A DNA stretch of 64,000 nucleotides from Neelides folsomi. Lineage: Eukaryota; Arthropoda; Collembola; Neelipleona; Neelidae. The stretch spans positions 23,312-87,311 of the forward strand of contig JAQGBZ010000269.1 in assembly GCA_034687125.1 (NCBI GenBank), in the 5' to 3' direction. Of the stretch, positions 25,298 through 38,776 are shown piece by piece. The translations under genes were made by a program, and so were the position numbers. Within the stretch, counting starts at the first letter, position 1; every line of letters starts with the position of its first letter. The notes below the pieces were generated by a model. That model did not search any database. It saw only the letters and a program-made list of their open reading frames with translations, and had not been told where the DNA came from.

Positions 25298-28124
25298 CTG
25301 TACAACAATTAAACGACTGTTGACAAAACATCCACAAACTACAAATGAAGAGCCGTACACTAATATTTTATTAATTGATTAACCCTGTAATCAAACCTTA
25401 TTTACTTAATGACCCAATCTTCTTTCTCAATACCTTGGCTAACATGGTAATACAATAATGTCTTGAGTGCATTTATCATTTTTACGAACACATGCCCTGA
25501 GAATTATCAACATGAAAACAATTTCTTATACTTTGATATGTAGAAGAATAAGAAAACAAATATTTCCTCCATGACCATTAAAACAAAAACAACTAAGAGG
25601 AAAATGATACCTATATCTTATCCTTATTTATTTATTCAAACTAGTCTTACCACTTATAATATAAGTTACATGAAACAAGTTCAAATTTACTGTGTCAATA
25701 TCAGTGACGGTCAGATGAGGAAAAAACCACGTTGCGTAACTCGTACCACATAAATTTGCATGCATTATATGTAGGTGACCGAGTTTGGTAAGGGAGACAG
25801 TGGATGTGAAATGTATGAAAGAGAGGGAAATGACTCGTTTCCGCGGTAGGGCTTTGAAGGTAAACATCATTTTGTATCGAATCTCCAAGATCCAAGGGAA
25901 TTTTGGCTTTTTAAGCTCCCATAAAGTATGTAGGTTCAATACATCCCATCTCCCAGTCGTTTATTCCATAATAGACGAGAAGTGGCGGCGCCCTTAAGGG
26001 AAAGTAATCCGTTTCCCAAAATTGAATTCCATTTGTCCAATTCCATTTCCTTAGATAACGACCGCTTGCCTTAAAAGTGGCTTAAATGCATAATGCCCAC
26101 AAGTCAGGCATCTTCGACACATCGTGGTAAGTATACTTATGTAGATATGTATATTGTAGTTACTGTATTAGTTTAATCTTAAAAAAGTATTTAACTTTTA
26201 GAACTATTCAACTATAGGACCATAAAACCCGCCGGTTTTAAAATTTTCTCATCAACTCATCAAACATCTAAGCTCTGCTATTAAATTACCAACACTTGGG
26301 TGGGAAATGAAGTTTGGATTAAATTACTATATTGCTTGTTTTGACTTATCAGCAAATTGCAGGAAGAGAGTGTTGAACAAATATAAAAGTAATACAATAC
26401 TCGAAATGTATGCACAGTGTGACTTCAATTTCTCACATGTCTCAACCAGTTGTGGAGATGAATACTTGAGATTCTTGAGATTTGGAGCGTAAAAATAAGT
26501 TGAATTGAAAATTTTCTTTTCATTCCTTCTTCCACTCGATTTGAAATTGGGGAAGGGGAAAAATTTGGTTTATAAATATAAATTGAAGAGATTCGGACCT
26601 ATTGGAGAGTAGAGAAGATGACAAGTGGCCATTACACTCTCAAAAAACATTCAACGTTTAGAAATGAAGCATTTGAACAACAATGAGAAACGTTACATGT
26701 TAAATAATAGACTATTTCCAGCCATGTTTCTATTTGAATTTCCACCATATTTAACTATTTCAAATATTTGACACAAATAAAAGACCAAATCCAGTATTTT
26801 GATAAAATGTAATAAAAACCAAAATCATTCCAAATGTGAATTTACAAGAAATGCAAAATAGTCAAATCGTCAATTTTGAATAGAATGTCTTATTTATGGA
26901 AATAAATCATTGTCAATTTAAATTGGAGTGTATTGTCATTTTTCATAATGGATTATCTATGCAACGTGTGTAAATTTTTGTCTTGTGGAAATAGATCTTC
27001 TATATGATACGCTTATAATGAAATGATGAAGGGATTGTCTCAACATAGATCTGATTGTGCAAGTTCCGCTAAAATCATTCAACTCTTTGGAGATAAATAT
27101 CTCTTTGAACATATAAATAGAAGAAATGTGTTGGGGCGTAAAACCTATTTGGAATATTGTCAAAAAAGTTCAAATGAGCTTTGAAACAGAGAATGGAATC
27201 ATAACAAATACCAAATACATATGTATAACTTTAGAGCTTAACCAAATGTTTAGTTTCAAAAGAATAAACACCATTGTTAATTACATTTTATAATTTCTGC
27301 ATGCGGCACATTGAGCAAAATATGCAAGGTTTTCATTTTCTAGTGACAGTTAAAGTAACATAAAATATAAAAAATTAGAATTTTTGTATAAACAAAACAA
27401 AAAGGAAAACAAACTTTGTTGCCTCCAAGCACAAAAAAGTTTAAAGAAAGTGTTGACGGTCGGCAAACTTCACCCTCATTCATAGGCACATACAAAACAA
27501 ATAAATAAAAACCAGGACGTTCTCTTAAATGTCCATCAAATGTACTCGAGTTCTTTCAATTCAAATAAAAACCAGAGTCCTTTCATTGTAAATGGGTTGA
27601 TTTTTGACTAACGATAAGCTTTTTCGTCAATCTTAAAGGTAAACACGTTGATTTGTTGTGCCATGGCATTTGTAATGTAAGACGAAGGAGTAAAAACACG
27701 TCATAGCTCTTAACCACTCAAGAGTGTTTTACGGATATACTCTTGGTAGGTTATATTGAAGATATTACTACTAAAAATATTGTGTTAATAAATACATAAG
27801 TAAGTATATCCGAAATAACCCCCGACCCTGTTCATTTTACGATTTAACTTATAGTAAATAAGTTGACATTAAATACTATACTCGTATATACAAAAAAGTA
27901 CATAAATATCAAATATTTATACTAATAAAATGTAAGCTAATGCCATAAAACCAAAAGCTATTTATATTAGATAAGGACAATTCAACCAACAATAAATATC
28001 ACAAGTCAACTCAAAGATGTATCCCCAATTTTTATAGGAACTTTTATACATTTTATAATGTTAAATATTACTGTACGTAATAGGTAAAGTTACATAGCAT
28101 ATCTATAAATACGTATATAGGTAA

Positions 28125-28145
28125 GTACGTACGTACATACATAAG
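28125..28145. repeat. (GTAC/TACA)n simple repeat
   Basis: A short GTAC-to-TACA tetranucleotide run in the gene-poor region. Confidence 0.6.
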
Positions 28146-29202
28146 TAGTTACATATAAGTATATGTATAAGCCTTTTCCTAATACAAGTTTCCACATATG
28201 TAACACAAGCAAAGGATTCATCGATCTGGATATTCTGGATATGTTAGAGGAAATATAGTAAGGATCAGTATATGGTATATCGGTACATCTTTAGTATTTG
28301 TATGTGTTCATCCTTTGTACAAAGTATGCCGTCGTATAGAAAGAAGATTGAGAAGTTGGTAATAGAAAATCGAAACTTTCTTTTCTCTGTCCACTCACTC
28401 ACAGAGGCTCGATAGAAAATACCGGACCTTGCTCCTCTTCTATTGTAATAATAAATATATCGAGTGTGTCCAGGTGAAAAAAGGGACGGAATAAAACCCA
28501 GGGAAAACTATTAATGTTTCATGAAAATAGATGCTTAACCTCGATTTCCTCACTCATAATAGTCTGATTTAATGTTGGGTATCATGAGGACTTAAATTAT
28601 TCATCTTTTATAATCAATGTACCAGTAGTAATACACTTATCAAATTCATACGTATGAAATGAATGCAGAACTAGTTAGTGTAATATTATATGGAGCTTGA
28701 ACAAAGTATTAGCCATTCGCATTAGGAATGCATGTTTAAAATGAATATTTATTCTTAGTTTTAAATATGCCGTTTTACGTATGGGAAACGAGGAATGGGT
28801 TTAGAGGAAATGATGGGGCCATCACGACTCTCACAGTCATCACTACTCTCACTCACAGAGAACCTTAAAAGTTATTCGGGGACGTGTAAAAAGATTCTTT
28901 GTATGTTGATATAAAGACCGTAGTTAAATTGTATGGACTATAATATCCCTTCAAACGAGAGGGCGATTTGCATATAAAATGTAATTGTGCTAGCTAATTT
29001 TTACAAGGAGACAATAAATGTGTCTCGGGAGCACAAAAAATTCCCCAAAGAGGACTAACGTTGAATATAAAAAGTTCTCATTAAGATAAATTCACTCTCT
29101 GCTCTCGACTTCCCCTATCTTGAAGCGTCACATTACAGTAACTACCTTTGCCAAAAGAAAGAAATCTTGCAAGTTCAATTCGATTAAAAAACCATTTTTA
29201 AG

Positions 29203-29220
29203 CACCACTTGTAGTGGGTG
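29203..29220. repeat. Small hairpin
   Basis: CACCACT and AGTGGGTG flank a TGT loop, giving a compact imperfect palindrome in AT-rich DNA. Function unknown. Confidence 0.45.
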
Positions 29221-32200
29221 TTCCAAAATTAATTTAATAATTAATGGCTGTTTACTATTAGAATATATCTGTATTAACAACTAAAATGAACAAATATACT
29301 ATACATGTAATATTATTAGAATTAATAATATTTCTATAATTTGTACCTTTGAATTTAGAGCTCTTTAATGCTAAATTAAGGTCAACGGCACAAAAGGGTC
29401 TTATTATAAAAACATAGTTTAATAATGTTTTATAAATATTAATAAAAGAATATTTTAAAAATACTTTCTGCTACATACTGCAAGTATATGGTTTCTGCAT
29501 TGACGTGGTCAATTCACCAATTTACCCATATGTCGTGGTCAATAGGAAAATAATTGCAAGAGGGCTTGAACTGTCAAACCAATAAATGAGCTGAGAACAG
29601 AAAACTTGTTCATTTATTTGCAACCTTGTTGTGCGGGGTTTGGGGTGTAAGCTAATTAGAAGAGTTGTACTTTAAAAGGAATGTGTGGTAAATATAGATT
29701 AGCGGGGATATTTCCTTTGTTTACTACAAGGATTCCTTGGTGGCGTAAGGAGATTAAGAGGTGCCTGTGAGAGGAATAAACGAATTACATCAAGATTGAT
29801 CACTCGAACCCATTTCGTTAAATTTGGTGTTCGAGTGCGCTCCGAGTGGAGTACACTCACATATGAGGATCTATTATCACGGGGATCGAGAAAGAATTCT
29901 CTTTTAACTTTTTCTTCCTATCTTCTTAAATATGTAGCTAAAACCTATCACAGTAATTACATATAAGTTCTTCCTCGAGTAAATACCCTTCCATCCACAT
30001 ACTGATACTTAATATTACTTGCACTTATAATTGTATTTATGGTATTGAGAAGCCCGCATTAAGTTAATAAGGGGAAATGTACAAGGTCCGAGAGATATCA
30101 ACTTCCCGGGTTTCCCTCATGACTTATGGGACGGGTATTTTGACAAGGAAGGTTCTTACGCGGTCGGGCTGTTGGAAAGGTTGTGAGATCCAGAGGAGGA
30201 GAAAGCATGTGATGTTTCCTCTCCTTTCACCATCGCTCTAATGAGAAGGAATGTTGAAAGGGAGCCGGGAGTGAATGAGGGTGGCCCTGCGTATTTTGGC
30301 TACTGAAGAAGGAGGAGGCGACTCCTTGTTTTAAACCCAAAGCCACAAAGGCTTTTGGAGGAGTTCCATAGCTTCGGAAATGTCAGAGGTGAGCGTAGGG
30401 AAAAGTTCCTTCCAAGGGTCTACCCTGGAAGCGCATGCCACATCGCCTTCAATGTATCTTCTTCTCCACACAAGGGAGTCAAAGACGAGACCACAGCTGT
30501 AGCTATCCAATGAAATAATCTTCTTTGACCACGAGGTTCTTTAATTCATCTCTTCATTTAATTAAAAATGGGGATCCGATATGGCCTATTTTTATGGACT
30601 ATGGGGAAACTATTTATTCATGCTCTGGATCCAACTTTATATTTAATTTGGAAAGAAGGGAGAAATGAGTTTGGGAGGTTTCTCATTCCACAAACATTAT
30701 TAGATTATGACTAGAGTGGGCAAATCCCTCCATTCCAAACAACGCCTTATCCAAAGGCGAGAGGAATTTGAAAACAGACGATCCGCCCGGCTGATAAATC
30801 GTTTCATTTTATTCAACTTTCAAAAATTAGAGATCTCATTAACTAAACTTCCCTTACACAATTTGAAAAGAACACATGTTTTAATTTTCTATTCATTGCA
30901 ATTAATGAGCGTTGATAGGTAATTCATATCAGGACTAACAAATTGGTTGGAGGCATAAAATAGGCTTTTATCCTTTGGACTATGCTAACATTAAATATTA
31001 GAATTTACGAACCCAAAGTCTAAATCGTGTGCAGTGACACAATTAATGGCCTAACTAAAAACTAATCCAAAGTCTTTTTTATACTATATAACATGCTCGA
31101 CGTATAAATGGAAATGCATAATATGGATAAAAACTAAAATAAATGATCCAATAAAAATTCAGGCGTTGTGCAATCTAATCAACCTATAGTAAAGATCTCT
31201 AGTCTGTGCACAATATTGTAAATAATGCACTCATAATTTAATATTTATGCTATTTATATAATCGAATTCGCTAATATTTAGTATGCAGCAGTGCGGCTAA
31301 GTTTCAAACCTTAAAATAGTGAAATTTAAAAATAGTGAAAAAAGTAATACAAAGGTCCCGGTTTCAAATAAAATCTCTTTATATAATACAAAGCTCTTCA
31401 AAGAAGCTACTTTTAATAAATATTGAATTACCACAATTCCCTTCTACTTTTACATTAAAAAATCCATACATTGACAAAGTTTTTTTGTCCTTTATTTGAG
31501 TCTCGAGAAAGGAAAGGCAATCTGCTTATCTGCTCAACAGACCCTCCAACGGCTTCATCTCGACGCATTATGATACCTCTGATGAAAGCATGCATTGTGG
31601 AAAAAAGATTGAATATCGAGGATTGGAGTGAAAGGACAAAAGTGTTGGGAAAAATCCATGGGCTTAGCAGTTAGCACACACCAGATATGGTATCCTATTT
31701 TAATATAAATACCATCCGTTGGGTGATTACAACTTTCACTCTGAATCAGACTCCATAAAGGGAAGAAGTTGAAAAAAGTAAAGGTTCTTGGAATCCCTTG
31801 GAACTTGAAAAGGGATTTTATGCCTTGTAGGCCAAAGGGTGTGGAAAAACCAAAAGGCTTCCAAATGGCATCATAGGAAATGGAAAGTGGCTCAAATGAA
31901 AAATGGGATGGTGGGGTTTAATATCATGGAGAAGAGCCCCAAAAGTTGTTTAATTATGAAAGCCCCATGCCCTTGAAATTCATAACATCTCTCTTGTGCA
32001 CCATGTAGCAACCTTTAAAGAATATGATAAGTGGAGACCGAGGGCTCCCGGGGAAATGAAACCCAAAAGAAACTTCATAAATTACCTTTTGAGGAACCAA
32101 ATGGACCGGAGTAAATAAATAGTTTGGAGGGAAAGGATGTGGTTTATCATTATTAGTATATAAGAGAAACCCTTCTCCTTGACTAATTGAGAGTTGGGCA

Positions 32201-33188
32201 AATAATTAATGAATTGTGAAGTGAGGGCCGATGAAAATGAGAAGAGCCCACTTAACGCTTCCTCGTGTCACACACCTTTCATCCGTTCAACCTTTGAGTA
32301 AATGGAAATTAAAAGGAAATTGGAGTTGGAACTTGGTTGGATATTTGAGTTGGCGTATTCTGAGAAGACCTCGGGTTGAAATGGTGATTTTATACATTTG
32401 TAAATATATGGAATATGATATGCCGTTATAAAGTGGATGGATGAATAATAAGTTTTTAAGTAAGTGCTATTGCTAAAATTTGCCTTTGTTCATCCTTCCC
32501 CTTCATTATGGCTATTAAATAAATATAGCTAGGCTTTAACTACTCGACAAATATTCGAACAAAACCACGTCATGATTTCCCATTATATGGAAAAGACACG
32601 GCGTTATTAATTTCAGTTTATCAATTAATTAATATGCAAATTTACTGAGGTATGAAAATGAGAGGAACCGAAGCTGCGTTCTCCAATAAATGAGAACATT
32701 TACGATGCTGAAGGCAGATCAAATCACCTACTTGGTTTCTCGACCGACTAACATGGAAAATTAAATGATGAAAGTGACTTGGGGTTTTTTACATCTACAT
32801 ATATAAAGGCATGGGAGTATGAACACTTTCATTCAAACTTAAATTCAAACTTAATAGTAAAAAACGTCAAACCTCATCTGTTTCTTCTCACACTCACTCG
32901 GTTAATTGAGCGAGATAAAATGGCTTAATGAGATGATTTATTCCGACTTAAGCTAAACATAATTTCCCAAAAAACTCAAAGTATAAGCACTCTAATAAAG
33001 TAAGATGTAACTCGCCATTGGTATTCGTATTCAATATTAAAATGTTTTATAAATAACCAATGTATTGTGTAAATGGAACCAAATTCATGGATAAAAAATG
33101 ACCCAGTTATCCATTGATATAAATATCTTAAATGCATTAATTGTACTTATAGTAAATATATTATTGAAAATAGAGAAGCCAAAACTTA

Positions 33189-33245
33189 CGTAATCGGCGA
33201 AGTTGTAAAGTCCGCCTTCGATCCACTCGGAATTTTCTAACCACT
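33189..33245 (-). other. Putative exon, unassigned
   Basis: On the minus strand an open frame ends in ...GLYNFADY at a strong C|GTAAGT donor (exon end 33189). A weak acceptor (CCACAG) would start it at 33245, giving YVEWLENSEW-type sequence. The same frame stays open upstream to about 33310. It could be a coding exon of an unknown minus-strand gene or a distant 5' exon of rdgB. If spliced to the rdgB leader at 25297, every frame meets a stop before the rdgB ATG, so it would then be non-coding. I do not recognise the peptide. Confidence 0.3.
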
Positions 33246-36200
33246 CTACATAATCCTGTGGTTCCTTTGATCCAAAGTTTAAGCAATTATTTTGGGAAAT
33301 AAACTCCTTGTCCGTTTAATTACACTTTCACATGGTCAAATCTCTCAACTCAATGTCAGAGAGGTGAAAGAGCAGAAGTTTAATAATGACATTCATTTCA
33401 CCATTGTTTATACAAGATAAATCAATATCACAACAATCGGAACAATTAATGAGAAGATTAAATTTGAGTAATGAGTAAATTACTCCAATTGCGAAATTAT
33501 AAGAGGTTTTAATATTACAAAGTGAGTACAATGTATTAAACTTATTGCTTTTAATTGTAATGAGCTAACGCACTCTTAACAATAAAAACGTTATTATTAA
33601 ATCAAAGTTTATTCAGCTAATATTATCGGATTTCTTAATCCAACCTTCAAAGACCTTAATATCACTTACGAGACCTTATTTAAAGGAAAAATGTTTTCTA
33701 TTTTTGGGAAGGGAACTTTTATTGTTAATTAATCGAATATTGATTATTTATTTTATTTATGTCTATTACATATTTGAACACATTTTGCCATCAATCTTTT
33801 CTCTATCGATTCGTTAAGAGCTGTGTATCTATAAACTTCAATAATTCAGCTCAATGGTTAACTTTGTTATCTATAACATTTAGGCATTTCCGTATTTAAG
33901 CAAGTTAAGATTTGACCGAGGTCTAAAATAATTCACGTATTTTCTGCTGAGACAGGCTTTGAACTTTAGACCAAATATGTTTGCCTGAATTGAAGGGCAC
34001 TCGATGTCTTTACTGTATAATTATTGCGTTATTTTAATCACAAATAATCTGAACATTGGATTTTTAAAAGCTCAATACTTTTTTTTTATCATTTTGTCAT
34101 TCATCTGACTATCAAAAAGGATCAATCGGCTTTATAAAATCCTCAATTTTGAGGAAATAGAACTGAGAGGTTAATAAGGGCAATGCCAGCTTGAGGCAAT
34201 TTTAGATTCAGTTTTTGACAAGTTGTAAACACAGAGGAGTAATAAGTAAAGAGAAGTTAATTGGAGTGGGAGAGTAAAGAAACTTTTGGAAAAGCAATTA
34301 ATTATAAAAGGACAAATCCGCCGAATTTGCAACTTGATAAATCTAAATAAAATATTAAAATAGTCTTTTAGTGTATTAAACCATGTCGTGAGAAATGAGA
34401 AAAGTAAACTTACTACCAACTTCCAATCCGATTAATTAACTTTATAATCTCATATAAAAGGTTTAGCTAAAAGTGTAAGACGTATTGATTAATTTCGCTA
34501 ATTAATTGCTAACCATAAAAAATACACAGTATATTATAAATAAATCCACAAGAGAGCTTTTAGATCTACAATTCGAGCTATACAAATTTTAAAAGTATCA
34601 CATGTACGAAATTTAGTTTAAAATGGAAAGGAAATAGAAAAATAAAGCACTATGGTGACTAGAACCATCGAAGGCCCAAGTTGACTAAAGATTCCTCTAA
34701 CGTGACAAGAATAAATGTAAACAAACTCCCAGAGTTTTATATCACATTAAGTAATGCGGGAAGACGTGGTTGAAAAACTTGCTGAGTTTGCCGTCACGAC
34801 GTGAGAAACCCAGCGATTTAATCACAATTAAGTCCAACGGCACTAAGAATACACACACTTACAAGTTAATACAATTACAGTTTCAAATTATCAATTTAGT
34901 TTTATGTCAAAATTGAGAACAGAGTGATTGAAAAATGTAAGAATTATTGAATTGATAATATTAAATTAATAATTAATTCTATTTCTGCTTTTATTTCCCA
35001 CCTTTCTTTCACTAAATTTTTCCTTCTTTTATTTCGCACTTCCTTTGGGGCTTGAGGAAATAAACGGAGTTAAATGGCAACCACACCACCAGAATGAACT
35101 CCAAACAATTCTCCCTCACATTCTATCCAAATAAAATGTTCCTCCAATGTTCGGATAACAGTTGTAATTTCTGTGTAAAAGAAATGAATTAATTACAATC
35201 GTGAGAATTGTTGATTATAACTTCTTAATTATTTATTAAAAGCACGAGCGGAACTCTCTAGAGAATTCCTCTCAGAAGACTAGCAGAAAAGTAAATTAAC
35301 AAAAGAAGTTTTTCTCTGGTGCTTATGAGTAAAATAAGACGAAACTACACTTGTAAAAGAGATGATGACTTTTGTACTCTTTTCCTTTTGGCAGATGATT
35401 TTGATTTTCCCGAAATAGTGAATATAATAACCCGGACCGGGTTGTGGAGAGAAGACGGGAGGGATCATCTAACGGAGTTTTCCCGGATTTACAAGTTTCT
35501 ACCCGACTTTCGTTCTTGGTCGCTTCGACCTCAACCCCGAGAAAGTTAGAGGGACGAAATTGGATTTCGGAAAGAAAGTTTTCCTCGTGGAATACTTTAA
35601 GCACTTTCAAGGGTCATGACCTCATATATCAGAAAAAAATCAGCCAAGTCAGAGAAAAATAAACGGTCGTTTCTTCGATAATGAAAATAATTATTCCAAT
35701 AAATATAAGAAAAAAGAAAGTTATCTTCCGTATTTATTACCTATTTTAATACTTGTATGACTTTTCTTACATAAATATGTTTAATTTTTATACCACAATG
35801 ATAGTCACTTTACTTTATCTATTTAACTATTAATGTTACCAAAATTAGGAATGTGCTTTATATTGATAATTTTTTATTTAATGTAATATTATTAAAAGCA
35901 AATTTTCATGGTCACACATATCTTGTCAAATTTCGTATATCTTTGTTGAACATTATTTGTTTTTAGTTTCTTCGTTTAATTTCTTAAATGAAAGTCAATA
36001 TGGAATTAAATGTATTTTATATATTAGCTGGCTTAAACGCCAAACTTTCCTTTTTGAACCAATAATGAACGTTCTGATGAAGTCAATGTGAAAACTTCTT
36101 TCATCAAGTTTTGAGCATGAATGTCGGAATGGGATATAGAAGATATCAAGACAGTTATAAAAAGTTAATATGTTATATACTATATATTTATATGATTACT

Positions 36201-38165
36201 TTATATGGAACTTAAGAGACTAAAGACCTATTTCACCTCCTCCAAGTTCGTAATAGACATCCAAAATAGAAATGAGGTAAATTTATTGATTCAACTCTTA
36301 TCCCCAAATCACGGCAATTTCATTTCCCTTTTTTCATTAAAAGAAAAAGGGATATATTTTGACTCAAATATAAGCCCTCTGACTTGAATCTCCGACTTGA
36401 TGCAGAGTTCATATTCTTTGACCTACAGTATGCATCTTTGCATTACGTCTTTCCTTCGTCTATCTTATAATGATATAATGACAAATCCCTTATTTCATTC
36501 ACAAGTCAATAAAATTGAAAAAGAGATTTTCTCTAGCCCGAATTTCGGGGTTTAAGGTTTTCCATATATCCTTTTATTCCTCTGCTTTACATATTCCTTC
36601 TTTGAAAGAGGATAATAAAAATCCTTCTTCGTCTTCTTCAACAGCGGGAGGATCTAATAGAATGAGAGTCTCGTAATACATAATATGAATCTCTTCAAGT
36701 CTTCAACTATACAGAACACAGACTAAATGTGCTATACTTAGGTATGGGAATATAAATTTTACTATTCTTAAAAGACAAAACCAAGTTAAAATATATTAAA
36801 ATTCGCTTTCATTACATCAAAAACGATTACCTAGATATTAATGTTTTTTCATTTAATAAGAATTTGGAGCTAGTAAAAAGGTATTCACTTATACAAAAAA
36901 TAAAATTATAAAAAATATTCTTTAAATAAATTTAAGTTACTATTTAACAATGTGGTATATCGAATATTGTAGACAGGCAATAAATATTTGTAAATTAATA
37001 TTAAATCGAACTTAACTCTTCGTGTTCTAAATGTCATACTATACTATACATAAAAATATAAAAATACACCAGAAATGTTACTCAAAAGCGAACGCTTTTA
37101 AATCTTGTGTTATTAATTCATTGAGTTTAAAGAGTTTATGATTTGTGATGTGAGACTTGAAAGTAAAGTTATAAATTTTAGAATAATAGTGTTAGTGTTG
37201 TATTTATGGCAAGTATAAGATATATCTTAAGCTATATGTATAGATGGTTATATATGGTAGTAGAAGACATCTAAAGAATTCTGTCTCAACTTTGTTGATT
37301 CATACATATTTCATATACAGAGTGTATGTAGTTAGTTTTCATATAAAGAATTGTCGTATTTAAATCATCTTTAGTCTTTAAATCTATAAATGTCCTGAAT
37401 TGACTCTTTGGAAATAAGCATAAGTATATATTAGTTAAAAAATGATTGTACATACATATTTAAAATATACATAGTCATCTCTTGAATTATTAGAAAGGAA
37501 ATTGGATCCTATAAATATAGACAATTTAATATCAATTTAACAACTACTATTTAGGTTGTAATAAGAGACCTTCTCTGGTTGATGGAAGAAAGTAAAAGTT
37601 GAGTGAGTTGAGACTCAAGCGGATGAGAAGTAATTAAACCAGACACCCATTATAAAGTTCATATATATCATAATAAACCAGTGGGGGATATCTCGGGAGG
37701 ATATGCCACAATGAAGGACCGAAGAGAACCGAAAGCCGAATTCGGGTTGGTGTTTGAGAGATAGGGAGAGAGTTATATCAACAATATCACATAGCTTCTT
37801 ATAAAAGTATATTATACTGGTATATATAAGTACATAGGATATATGAGTTGTATACCATACGGGTGGGTGGTGTTATGGGTCGGGTTGGTCGGGTATATTC
37901 GGCTCTCTCGGTCATCCACTCATTCACCTTACGTTCCGAACATTGAGTCTGTCTGGTGTGGTGGAAGAAGGGGAAAACTCACACAAAGGGATAGAGAGAG
38001 GAACGAGACAGAATTGAAGATCTCCTCCTCCCTCCCTTCATTTTATTAAATTAAATTATACAATTTCTTATTCATCCTTCATGGTTGGTTAACATTGAAC
38101 TCACCGGACTCCACTTTAATTAAACATCTCTTAATTAACCCTTCACCGCATTTACCCTGGTCGAA

Positions 38166-38213
38166 ATGGACGAGCTACGGAAATTGTTACCAATTGATCC
38201 TCACTTCATTCGA
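38166..38213 (+). other. Putative first coding exon (16 codons)
   Basis: The context GAAATGG is followed by 16 codons reading MDELRKLLPIDPHFIR, then a perfect GTAAGT donor at 38214. It lies 560 nt upstream of the Ig/FN3 start. A weak acceptor (ATCAAG, ending 38755) would join it in frame, through FFLQFVD, to that gene's ATG. It may be an alternative N-terminus, an upstream reading frame in the leader, or the first exon of another gene. Confidence 0.3.
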
Positions 38214-38776
38214 GTAAGTGGAATTATTTATTTACGATTGGTAATAGGAAAAAATTGAAGAATCTCTTTAATTGGGTTATTTAAACACCTTCGTCAATTC
38301 TTTTATTTTACTTTAACTGAAAGGTTTCATTCGTTTTTTTTATTTCTAGTAGTAAATGATGTTCTCCAACGTCTTCTCTCAATTACACTCAAGTTTTGTC
38401 AAAAATTTGCTCACGGATAATTGGGAATATTTCTAGAATAGACTCTTCCAATGAATGACTAAAATGACCGGCTCACTCGTGTTTGGATAAAAAATTGAAA
38501 GAAGTGGACAATGTTAAAAAGTAATTACGAGAAGCAATAAGACTATGCGACTTGGTTATTTAGGTCTTTTCATGTTCGTAATGAACTTTCAAGACGGAAA
38601 AGGGAGCACATGTTCTTTCGACTCATAAAAGGGCAATCAATATTTAATTCATGCTAATTAAGAAATGAGTCTCAACCTACAATTTATGTTTCAATAACTG
38701 ATCAAAGTTCACTTCTTGGACTTTTAACACCAAGATTTAAAGAAGAAGGATCAAGTTTTTTCTACAATTCGTCGAT

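Larger units (their letters stand above)
25298..38165. other. 12.9-kb gene-poor region between rdgB and the Ig/FN3 gene
   Basis: This is the head-to-head spacer of two divergent genes. It is mostly AT-rich with TACATA-type words and short simple repeats. Slightly GC-richer patches occur near 25780-26010, 28380-29160, 30070-30560, 35330-35610 and 37680-38210. I could not assign a complete gene. Exon-like segments are listed separately. Confidence 0.5.

Noticed and set aside
35319-35662. Overlapping frames on both strands near 35.5 kb
   Set aside because: A locally less AT-rich patch opens frames on both strands; no domain or convincing splice borders.
37843-38049. 68-codon plus-strand frame upstream of the Ig/FN3 gene
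   Set aside because: No family resemblance; probably promoter or leader DNA.
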